Assembly: GCF_026262505.1 (NCBI RefSeq)
Contig: NC_067208.1
Span: forward strand, 19,167,962 to 19,231,961
Direction of reading: 5' to 3'
Source: Trichomonas vaginalis G3
Taxonomy: Eukaryota > Parabasalia > Trichomonadida > Trichomonadidae
Length of the DNA: 64,000 nt
The translations under genes were made by a program, and so were the position numbers. Shown here piece after piece: positions 53,434 to 61,599 of this stretch (position 1 is the stretch's first letter; each line of letters begins with the position of its first letter). A model generated the notes under the pieces. It saw only the letters and a program-made list of their open reading frames with translations, was not told where the DNA came from and searched no databases.

Positions 53434-54393
53434 ATGACGAATCCAAACAAGGACCCCTATGTTTCTAAGGCAACAAAGAAAGCACTCATGATAAAAATCT
53501 TTAGTTCAACACCAAATGCTTGGTTTATGGATATCTTGGAAAACATTCCGAGAGTTAGAACAGATGGACCACCATACTGGCTAATATTTGTCGGTCAAAA
53601 CACAAGATACTGTGAAGCCATACCATTACAGTCCAAAAATATTTTAGATATCTTAGCAGCTTTGACAATATTTGTTGACAAATACCATCCAACAAAACTA
53701 ACATCTGACTGTGAAAGTTCTTTCAAATCAGACGATATTAAAAACTATCTGCGTTCAAAAAATGTAAACCAATATTTCATTGTCGACCAAAACCATTCTG
53801 CTCTTGGTGTCATTGACGGTTGTATAAAAATGTTAAGAGACTTAAACCAACCACAAGGTGGTGAAGCAAATGAAATGTCATATGACGACAAATATAGACA
53901 CTTCTCCATGGCAAAGATGAGACAAGTTTTAAATATTTACAATAGCCGTAAACAAAAAGGTTTGGGAAACCACTCCCCCGAAGAAATGAAAAACAACCCT
54001 GACTTAGAGAAAGACTATATATTTAATAATTTAGTCAAAAGAGACAAACAAGAAAGAATGCCGGGCTTCAAACTTCAGAAAGGTGACAAAGTAAAAATAG
54101 AAATACCTAAACGCGACCCATATGAAAATACTATTGACTATGACAACAATGGGAACTCGACAGGTACTCACATTCGTGTTCGTAAAAATAGAAGAAAGTA
54201 TACAAGAGAATATTATGAAGTTTTAGGCAAACATGGCAAAATGTACACACTGCAAGCAGAAGATAAAACTACTATTGCCAGACCTCGTTTCAAACTTGTC
54301 AAAGTTCAAGGTGGTATACTTTCAAAGACAGTTCCTAACAAATATAAGACAACTCCTGACGAATATGCTAAAGAAGTTGAAAATGACGACTAA
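53434..54393 (+). CDS. rve-family integrase of element 2 (319 aa)
   Basis: The catalytic core has its first Asp in WFMDILEN (D33) and its second in TSDCESSF (D92). The third acidic position is in ALGVIDGCIKMLRD, where the residue is Asp (D128), 36 residues on, rather than Glu. A FSMAKMRQVLNIYNSRKQ helix follows, with YNSR in the place of the usual YN..R. The C-terminal ~110 residues are basic and SH3-like (GFKLQKGDKVKIEIPKR). The N-terminal zinc domain is absent. It shares the Asp-for-Glu substitution with the integrase of element 1, although overall similarity is low. Confidence 0.88.
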   Translation: MTNPNKDPYVSKATKKALMIKIFSSTPNAWFMDILENIPRVRTDGPPYWLIFVGQNTRYCEAIPLQSKNILDILAALTIFVDKYHPTKLTSDCESSFKSDDIKNYLRSKNVNQYFIVDQNHSALGVIDGCIKMLRDLNQPQGGEANEMSYDDKYRHFSMAKMRQVLNIYNSRKQKGLGNHSPEEMKNNPDLEKDYIFNNLVKRDKQERMPGFKLQKGDKVKIEIPKRDPYENTIDYDNNGNSTGTHIRVRKNRRKYTREYYEVLGKHGKMYTLQAEDKTTIARPRFKLVKVQGGILSKTVPNKYKTTPDEYAKEVENDD

Positions 54394-55145
54394 GCAATTC
54401 TATACCATGCGTAAACTGTCATGTAAGGTGGCATGTAGTCTTTACTTTGTCCCGTTGTTTGCGTATATCCTGAAACGAAATGTGTATGGTTTCCTTCTCC
54501 CTGAGTGTCATCCCAGTAACAATTTATAGCAAACTTAACGTCGTCTTTAACATCATATCCTTTACCTTTTGTCATTGCTGACCAATCCCAATATCTATGC
54601 TTATGCCAACCTGCTTGAGATGTACTTAAATCTATGTAGTGACTGTGTGCAGGTAAATTTTCACCTGAAATCGTTTTACTTCCACCTGTTTCCTTTGAAG
54701 AGTTTGCACAATACAAAAACCTGTCGACTATTTGTTCCCATGCACCAACACCAAACATTACTTGAGGACCTCTTGCTTCCATAGATGTATAAATAGAACC
54801 TACTGGGTTCATTAAATCAAACATATGAGATATTATAGGATTGTCTCTTTTGAACTTAAAATATAGTGCAACTATTTCAGGTTTCTTCTGGTTTAAGTCA
54901 GAATATTTTTTATAATATAATCTTATGTTTTCAGGGTAGGTAAAATCTTGACTATAATATTTGTTTCTGTCATCTATATAATAGTATACTATTCTCGTTT
55001 TTTCTATTGCATTATATCTTTTATATCTATAAAAATCTAAATATAATGTTAGCTTTTGTTCATCTACATGTGGTGTTCTGTTGTCATCTCCATAGTCATA
55101 ATAGTATGGTGCTGGAGCTGGGTCAGGCAATGTCATATCTGTCAT
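54390..55145 (-). CDS. Tail-collar-type fibre tip protein (251 aa)
   Basis: The C-terminal ~140 residues begin at PVGSIYTSMEARG and carry GGSKTISGENLPAHSH, then a TGQSKDYMPPYM ending, the phage tail-collar/gp10-type domain. The DNA of the last ~120 residues is over 90% identical to that of the fibre gene in element 1 (15872-16232). The N-terminal 100 residues (Tyr-rich, DPAPAPYYYDYGDD) are unrelated. The 3' end overlaps the integrase end by four bases. It is a likely receptor-binding tip that works with the shaft protein encoded directly upstream. Confidence 0.8.
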   Translation of the reverse strand: MTDMTLPDPAPAPYYYDYGDDNRTPHVDEQKLTLYLDFYRYKRYNAIEKTRIVYYYIDDRNKYYSQDFTYPENIRLYYKKYSDLNQKKPEIVALYFKFKRDNPIISHMFDLMNPVGSIYTSMEARGPQVMFGVGAWEQIVDRFLYCANSSKETGGSKTISGENLPAHSHYIDLSTSQAGWHKHRYWDWSAMTKGKGYDVKDDVKFAINCYWDDTQGEGNHTHFVSGYTQTTGQSKDYMPPYMTVYAWYRIA

Positions 55146-55188
55146 TTCATAAACTCGGAAATATTTTTTTGTTCGTCTCCATATAAGT

Positions 55189-56123
55189 TTAAGTAGCAGT
55201 TGTTTCTAATGGAACTTTAACTTGTGTACCATCGTTCTTTTTATAGCTTACATACATTTCATTGTTATTTTTCGGAATGAGTTTATACCGTATACCATTT
55301 TTTAAGGAATGTACAAACTGCCATCTAAAATATTTGTTTTCTTCATTGAAAGAAAAGTCACCAACAATAGTTTCAATATTTTTTGTTCCAACTAAACTTT
55401 GGTATATTTCATTGACTAATGTTTTATCTGCTTTCTTTTCAAGGCTAACGTTTAAGGTCTTTATTTCAGAAGATGTATGTGTATGTCCAACGTCACTTTT
55501 CCTGTTTAAGGTTTCTTGTAAGTTTGCATATTTGCAATGGTATGTGTATGTCCAACGGCACTTTTCCTGTTTAAGGTTTCTTGTAAGTTTGCAATATTTG
55601 CAATGGTATGTGTATGTCCAACGTCACTTTTCCTGTTTAAGGTTTCTTGTAAGTTTGTAATATCAGATATAGTATGTGTATGAGTCTTTTTAGAATATTC
55701 GTTTTCAGCTCTTGTCACTTCACTTGACATTTTATTGTCAACATATGTTTTGTCTGCTAGTTCAGGATGAGTATGTTCTTTTGTTGCATAAGCTTTGTCA
55801 GCTCTTTCTTCTTCTTTTGCTATTGCATCGTCTACATATTCTTTGTCAGCTTTGTTGCCAACATCTGCTTTCAAAAGAAGTTCTTTTATAGGTTTCTCGT
55901 TTAAAGTTCCTTTTGTTGGATTTATACAGACAGTATTGTTCTTATTGTCTTGAAACAGAAACTCATCTGTCATTGGGTTTAAAGTCAGTTTTAAGTTTCC
56001 TTCTTTCAATGACTCAGATATCTTAGAATAGTTTGAAAAGTTTGTTGTGTTCTTATTTAGAGCTTGTATAATGAGTTGTCGGTTGTGTTGTATTTCTCTC
56101 ATAGACGCTGTTTCATTTGACAT
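55189..56123 (-). pseudogene. Fibre-shaft protein with HTHT repeats, frameshifted
   Basis: The first frame (55506-56123, 205 aa) has KADKEYVDDAI-type shaft repeats and three 22-26-residue units of the form GHTHTI(A/S).I.NLQETLNRKS, coded by ~66-bp DNA repeats. These give the His-x-His pattern of trimeric phage fibres. The frame breaks within the repeats near 55525, and the other frame continues through one more unit to a beta-rich end, closing at TAA 55189. The break may result from slippage in the repeats. It forms a shaft/tip pair with the collar gene 43 bases downstream. Confidence 0.75.
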
Positions 56124-56141
56124 TTTTATTCTAGATAAAAT

Positions 56142-56987
56142 ATGCTTTCAATAGAAAAAGAAAATTCAAGAGTTGCTACAACTAAACCATTAGATGAACT
56201 TTTTACTAATGTCGGTCAAAAGTTTGAGACAGAGACCGTAAAGCATGAAGGCTATCGTTTTGACTACCCGTTAAGATGGTTAAGAGACCCATCTGTCACA
56301 AAAGCTATTGGCTTTCGTAGAATGAAGTTCATTTCAGAAGCCATACATGGTTTCCCATTTACGGTCGGTTTGAAGTTCGATACTATAACAAAGAAAAACG
56401 TACGTATGAGAAATTTGAACAGGGAAAACTTTTACAAGTGAATTTGCTTGTAAACTTAGAAACAACTCTTCAAGCTTTTCAAGAAAAAATAAACGACATC
56501 TATATCGAATATGCAAACCAGTATAACATTGACGAGGGAGAGTACCATCTCGATATTATATATGACAGGAAAAATGCAACTGTTAAAATCAATAGAATAG
56601 AAGACCTTGGAGAAAACGTTTATATTTCTACAAATATAACAACTTGGCATGGTATAGATTTATGAGGATGTTAAATCAGCCTGCAGAATATCCAGTACAC
56701 CCGGACTTTTATGAAGTCGAAAACCCTAATGGAACATATGAAAATGTTTTCGACTCAGATGCTATTATAGTTCATGCTTCATTTTCTGGTGCACAAAACT
56801 CTTTTTATGCTTGGCAAATGACTTTTACGAAAAACCTACAAAGCTATATGAACCACCAAGTGGAAGTATTTCAGACTTTCAAGTATGGTTTACAACAGAT
56901 GGAAGAAAGAGAATAATTCCATTATATCATGCGTTTTACTTAGAACTTAGTTTCATATACAACTACTATCGAACGGTAAAAATATAA
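56142..56987 (+). pseudogene. Second copy of the 286-aa structural protein, frameshifted
   Basis: The gene is homologous along its length to 50574-51434, in the opposite orientation. Three frames carry it: 56142-56441, 56438-56665 and 56644-56916, with a last shift near 56915 leading to the end at TAA 56985-56987. Breaks are at about 56440, 56655 and 56915. The sequence is clearly diverged from copy 1, so it is an old paralogue or variant spike rather than a fresh duplicate. Confidence 0.7.
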
Positions 56988-56991
56988 TTTT

Positions 56992-57230
56992 TTAATACGG
57001 TTGAGGTGTTGGATTTGGTTGCCAACTAGACTGTGGTGCAGGTTCAGGCTGTTGTATAACAGGGGCTTGCTCTTCTGGTTCAGGGTCTTAGTATAATACC
57101 AACAAACTGACCTACTCTTTTACCAATATTTTGACTCCGTTCCAAATTCCTCTTCCTACGGTTTTTATTCCATTCCATATACCTCTCCAACATTTCGAAA
57201 GAAGTTTCCAATACTACTGAAGAAACCCAT
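56992..57230 (-). pseudogene. Small amphipathic protein, frameshifted
   Basis: The ATG at 57230 starts MGFFSSIGNFFRNVGE and then stops early. Other frames continue the amphipathic pattern (RGIWNGVKILVK), and a Pro/Gln-rich tail ends at 56992. It resembles the 133-aa protein at 53015 and the small peptides of element 1 in type. At least two breaks. Confidence 0.5.
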
Positions 57231-57248
57231 TTTACTATATGTAAAAAT

Positions 57249-57611
57249 CTAATGTCCACCTAGTCTCTTACGTTTCCTGTTGAGTTCCATAGCATTCTTT
57301 AACTGGAGCTCATACATTCTGTTTCTCCTCTGGTAGAAAACATATTCTGGGTCAACTCCTGTGTTCGCGTCATCTGCATAAAGTTGTTTATATCCCACTT
57401 CAGGGTTTGTATAAAACTCTTTCCATCTCATATTTGCATACCATGGTGGCAAACCTAACGCAGCGTCATTTGACATGGCAGTTTGCATTTGTACATCTGT
57501 TGGCACTTGACCATAGTTTGCCATTGCAGTTTGTATTCTAACTTCATTTGGAATATTCTCTGGGTTTGGTTGTCCAGGTTGCTGTGCATTCGCTAAGTTC
57601 TGTGCGTCCAT
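57249..57611 (-). CDS. Unrecognised element-2 protein (120 aa)
   Basis: A Gln/Asn/Pro-rich head contains two copies of a V(R/Q)(I/M)QTAM(A/S)N repeat (about residues 24-49). It is followed by a WYANMRWKEFYTNPEVGYKQ segment and a basic tail (NRKRKRLGGH). It lies in the leftward cluster near the right end. The basic tail could bind DNA. Function unknown. Confidence 0.6.
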   Translation of the reverse strand: MDAQNLANAQQPGQPNPENIPNEVRIQTAMANYGQVPTDVQMQTAMSNDAALGLPPWYANMRWKEFYTNPEVGYKQLYADDANTGVDPEYVFYQRRNRMYELQLKNAMELNRKRKRLGGH

Positions 57612-57634
57612 TTAATATTAGATAAAAATATCTC

Positions 57635-57766
57635 TTACGAGTACATATACTGGACATTTGCAGGCATTGGTTCATCTTCATATTCTCTATATCTTTCTGC
57701 CACGTCAAATAAATAAATGACACAATGGAAAAAACCTAAAACAAGTAGTCCTATTTCAAACCACAT
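57635..57766 (-). CDS. Tiny single-pass membrane protein (43 aa)
   Basis: A clean frame starts at 57766 with IGLLVLGFFHCVIYLF (about residues 5-20), a convincing transmembrane helix, followed by a charged tail. It overlaps the 3' end of the methyltransferase gene by 16 bases, an arrangement suggesting coupled expression. It may modify membranes in assembly or exit. Confidence 0.5.
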   Translation of the reverse strand: MWFEIGLLVLGFFHCVIYLFDVAERYREYEDEPMPANVQYMYS

Positions 57767-58569
57767 TTACTTACTAGTAAAATTTCTTTGTTATGACACT
57801 TTCTCCGGTTTATAGGACCTCTCTCATATTCTATCTTGTCATATCTAAACTCATAGTCATGTATGTCCTCTAACCATCTCATAACGGTTTCCAAACCACT
57901 TTTATCGGATGTAAAGTAAAAGCATGGATGGTTATGTAAAACGTCTAAAGTTTCTAAAGAGTCTCTCAAAGTCCAGTCTACTTGGTATTGAAAATCCCAT
58001 GTGTTATAGAACGGCGGGTCCACTATAAAGAAAACATTTTCCTTGTCTTTATATTTTTCATACAACTCTGTCCAATGACATCTCACAAACTCTATACCCT
58101 CAATATATTTTTCTATGTCCTCTTTGAAAACATTTGTATAGTTAAGATATAAAACTTTTGACATAAGTATTTCAATGTCATGAACTCTTATAGAACCACT
58201 ATATAATAGTCTAGCAGATATACTATCCCAGTCTATATATTCTGCTTTTTTCAAAACCTCTCTCACAATATTTTTCTTATCTAATGGTATACGTTCCATC
58301 TTACCTATAGGTATCTTTTCTTTTAACTCTTTCAATATATTGTTTGTGTCTGGTATATGTTTGAGACGGTCCATATAGTTGTCGAAGTCATTGCATATAA
58401 TCTTTGAGTCTGGGAATATTGTATGACATAAATGGGATATATAGAAACTTCCACCGAACAAATCTACAAATGTTAGACCATTCGGTAGTTTCTTAAGTTC
58501 TCTCAATAGAATATCTTTACATTTACTCTTATTTCCAAAGAAGGGTAACGGTGGTTTTGTAAAATTCAT
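57751..58569 (-). CDS. Dam-type (D12 class) DNA adenine-N6 methyltransferase (272 aa)
   Basis: The motifs follow the D12 class order. FFGNK (10-14) fits the N-terminal SAM-binding motif, FVDLFGGS (34-41) is motif I, CNDFD (59-63) is the acidic loop, and VDPPF (183-187) is the catalytic motif IV, with Phe in place of the common Tyr. The size is normal for the family. It would methylate adenines in DNA. Adenine methylation is known in Trichomonas vaginalis, and Dam-like genes there are linked to Mavericks. It is the outermost gene at the right end, starting about 116 bases inside the terminal repeat. Confidence 0.88.
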   Translation of the reverse strand: MNFTKPPLPFFGNKSKCKDILLRELKKLPNGLTFVDLFGGSFYISHLCHTIFPDSKIICNDFDNYMDRLKHIPDTNNILKELKEKIPIGKMERIPLDKKNIVREVLKKAEYIDWDSISARLLYSGSIRVHDIEILMSKVLYLNYTNVFKEDIEKYIEGIEFVRCHWTELYEKYKDKENVFFIVDPPFYNTWDFQYQVDWTLRDSLETLDVLHNHPCFYFTSDKSGLETVMRWLEDIHDYEFRYDKIEYERGPINRRKCHNKEILLVSKCGLK

Positions 58570-58685
58570 TTATATATAATAATAAAAATGTTTTTTTCCT
58601 GAAAAGTGACAGAAAAGTGACAAAACATGAAAACATATATAATTTGTGAAAAGCGACACATTATATAATGTTTTCGACCCAGAAG

Positions 58686-58820
58686 AAGGCTTCTCAAAGT
58701 ATACTTCCTTGGAACGCCTGTAACTTTTCCTGTAGCGACGATAGACCCTTACTTGTCCGGACAAAGTTATACTAAACATCTTCAGGGCTAGAGGGCACGA
58801 AGTGCCTGGAGGCCCCACTA

Positions 58821-58859
<39 letters not shown>

Positions 58860-58860
58860 C
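58686..58860. repeat. Right terminal inverted repeat of element 2
   Basis: It is the inverted match of 33882-34041. It ends in 37 T residues plus one C before the CTCTT duplication. The hairpin here is GGCAC(GAA)GTGCC as read on this strand, a different stem from the left terminus but equally paired. Confidence 0.85.
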
Positions 58861-58865
58861 CTCTT
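58861..58865. other. Target site duplication, right of element 2
   Basis: CTCTT here matches 33877-33881 and is followed by the continuing sequence of the interrupted host gene. Confidence 0.85.
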
Positions 58866-60070
58866 GTATTGATAATATCATGGAATATCATGTTAGCAAC
58901 ATCAATAATTGAAATTGAGCTGTCATTCAAATAAATTGAATGAACAAAGCATTCGAAAAACGATGCATTATCCGTCATCATGCAATCAATTCTTTCGTAT
59001 AATGCTCCAATGAAAAATGTTTTCAATGAATCAATTCCAATGATATATACAGGTTTGATTTCTTCATTATTTGCGGAAGAAATTTGATGTTCCATTGCAA
59101 AAAATTCATTTCTTTCATATAATAAATCCATGATCGCTTCGACACTATCTTGAAAATCAATATAATATTTAGATTCAATATTGCCATCTCCACAACTATT
59201 ATTTCGAATAATTATCTCATTATTTAAATTTTCCTCACTATTTGTTGATAGCTCTGCATTTGCAAATGCTTTAAAAATTGAAATTGACAAATCATTCCAT
59301 AACTTGTAGTAATCATTTTCAATCGCCATTATGCATCCGTATATCGTACTATCTGAAAAACTGTTAATCTGTTCAAGAAAGTTAAATGGAGTGAACATTG
59401 ATCTCATTGATTGACTTAAAGCCAATGTCCAAGGAATGTGTAATTGGATATCTCCGATATTAGAGATAAATTCTATTAAGCTTTGATTACATTTTGATTC
59501 ATCATTTTCTAAAAAATCTTCATCCCACATCTCAGGACTAATATGTGTCAAAATAATAGAGTTAAAGCACACCGGTAATGATGCATCAATATCCATTATT
59601 CCAGAACTGGATTTTAAAATAGAAAAAGAGGGAACTTTTGTTACTATTCCTGAACTTCCTGTGCTATGAAATTTTCCATTTTCAAATATGAATTGAAATC
59701 TTCCTATTCCTAAGTGCTCATTTTTTCTTGTGGTTCCGAATTCATCAATGTTTTCTAATTCATCATTTAAACTATAATTATCATCTATTTCTATCATTGA
59801 TTTAACACTTTTATTGTATATATGCACATATTGATGAACAGCTGCAATTAGTATGGAAAGTGGTTCATGGAATTCACTTATATATTTGTAGCACAAACTG
59901 ATCCCTCTTTCATAGTTAACATTCGTGTATTCTATGTTACAATTCATTGCAATTTGGTATGCTTCTGATATAATGCTATTAAACGGGATACTTTTTTTGC
60001 ATTTATTTGGAATAGATTTATCATCAATAAATGATTTGTCAAAATCATCTGAGCAGTATTTATAGTTCAT
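58861..60070 (-). pseudogene. 5' part of the 440-aa host gene, cut by element 2
   Basis: It encodes residues 1 to about 402 of the gene that is intact at 6439-7761, with a few substitutions. At the insertion the frame runs through the poly-T tract as a run of twelve lysines and then 17 element-coded residues, stopping at 58772, so a 432-aa chimera could be made. The promoter region with its initiator is intact. Confidence 0.82.
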
Positions 60071-60213
60071 TCTTTGAAAAATGAAGTGAACACAAATATT
60101 CTTAACTATTCAAAACTTAATATAATATTTATAAATATTAGTATAAACTTAATGAATATTTTTAAAAAAAATCTTCACCTAATATTGAATGATATTCATT
60201 TCATTATTTTTAA

Positions 60214-60920
60214 ATGTCTCTGACATTCAATGACCATAGATTTTCTTTAATTGCAGGAAACATAATTAAATTATTATGCAGGAAAATGAGTGGAGATGAC
60301 ATCGATTTGTATTTTGTAATTTCCAAATATTCCAAATTTGTTTCAGTTCCATTTACAATTGATGAATCTCTCATTGGCATTAACGTCAATGATCGCAATA
60401 TGAAGATATTAGAAATGATTTTTGTCAACATCTTTAACTACATTAATGATCATCATCACGAAGTAACTTTTGACACAAATTACTGTTTGAAAATTTTAGA
60501 GACTCTTTCCAAAAATGGGGATATGCTAATGGAATCAAATGACTTAATTCTTGAAAAGCATATAGAATTCTTAAGTAGACAGTTTTTCAAAAATGAATCA
60601 TTTTTGCATTCTATTTTACAAATTCAAAATCAATCAATTTTCACCCTTATCAATATGGATTTATTCAACTAAATAAAGACTCTATTATTTTATTTAATGA
60701 AGCAACAATCCCATTATATTATTGGTTGTGGTATGCAGATTCAATAAATGCTGATGAAACAAAAGTTTTGAAATATTCATGCATTATCAACAAGTATAAA
60801 CATTTTCAAATCAATATAATAAAAAACCAAATAGTTACTAATCTTGAAGATGATTATGTCGATTTGATAGATGAATTTTTTAGATGGATCATATCAAAAT
60901 TTGATGCCAATATTTCTTGA
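60214..60920 (+). pseudogene. 235-aa host gene copy with a one-base deletion
   Basis: The frame follows the intact left-arm gene to about residue 128, where one A is missing (about 60597-60603). It then stops at 60672; the correct frame resumes to 60920. The same TGA ends it as in the left arm. Confidence 0.75.
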
Positions 60921-60998
60921 AATGCTAATTATAACATCATTAACACGGAGTTAAGCAATTATTTTAACAATAATAACTATTTTTCTTATCTACTTCAG

Positions 60999-61265
60999 AT
61001 GCTATCTCAGGATTTTCCTAAAAATTGTCATGCTTTGAATCTGTTTCACATTATTATGAAAAATTTACATTCACCACAATTCTTATTTTATAGATTACTT
61101 TGCCCAAAACTAATTGTATTGATTGAAAAAGAATTGTTTCCTTGCGACTTTACTACTACTTTGGAAACATTAATAAATAACCACTCCAGAGTTGTAATAA
61201 CGATCTCTAATCAACATGATTCGATTAAATATGCTGCAGATCAGCTTAGACATATAATTTTTTAG
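60999..61265 (+). pseudogene. In-frame tail beyond the TGA (right-arm copy)
   Basis: It is identical in layout to 5243-5509: an 88-codon frame in the same frame as the resumed 235-aa sequence, separated by the TGA at 60918-60920 and about 26 open codons. Confidence 0.5.
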
Positions 61266-61599
61266 AAAGAAATAAAAAGAATATTTATGACTATATTATG
61301 AGTTCATTTACAGCCGTATGACACAGCCTTAAATTCTGCAGTCTAAGGTAATTTTTAATGTTGATTCACGCCCAATGTCAGAAATTTGAACTAATTTCAT
61401 ATCGGTAGATGTGTACTCTTAATGTAAACATCTAAATATTAAAAAAAACTTTATAGAATCAACATGAAAAGACTAATGTTAATTTTGCCATTTAGCGAGT
61501 ATATTGTTAGTAACCATACCACTTTTTTTAGAAATAAATAATAATAATATTGCTGTTTAAAAAAAATAATAAATCATTTTATTAAAATAACGTTATTAT
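61266..61599. other. Intergenic host sequence (right-arm copy)
   Basis: Reverse complement of 4908-5242, AT-rich. I see no gene or RNA in it. Confidence 0.55.

Larger units (their letters stand above)
33882..58860. mobile_element. Element 2: 25-kb Maverick-like element with SF3 helicase
   Basis: Inverted termini begin with a poly-A tract (23 A on the left; 37 T plus one C on the right) followed by GGTAGTGGGGC, and are flanked by CTCTT duplications. It carries rve integrase, packaging ATPase, capsid genes, SF3 helicase, Dam-type methyltransferase, KilA-N regulators and fibre genes. No family B polymerase motifs were found in it. Many genes in 34170-44000 carry frameshifts. The combination recalls polymerase-less Polinton-like viruses and ciliate Tlr elements. 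Confidence 0.9.

Noticed and set aside
58570-58881. 103-codon frame across the right terminus of element 2
   Set aside because: It crosses the junction, begins with polylysine from the poly-T tract, and has a counterpart only because the terminal repeat is inverted.
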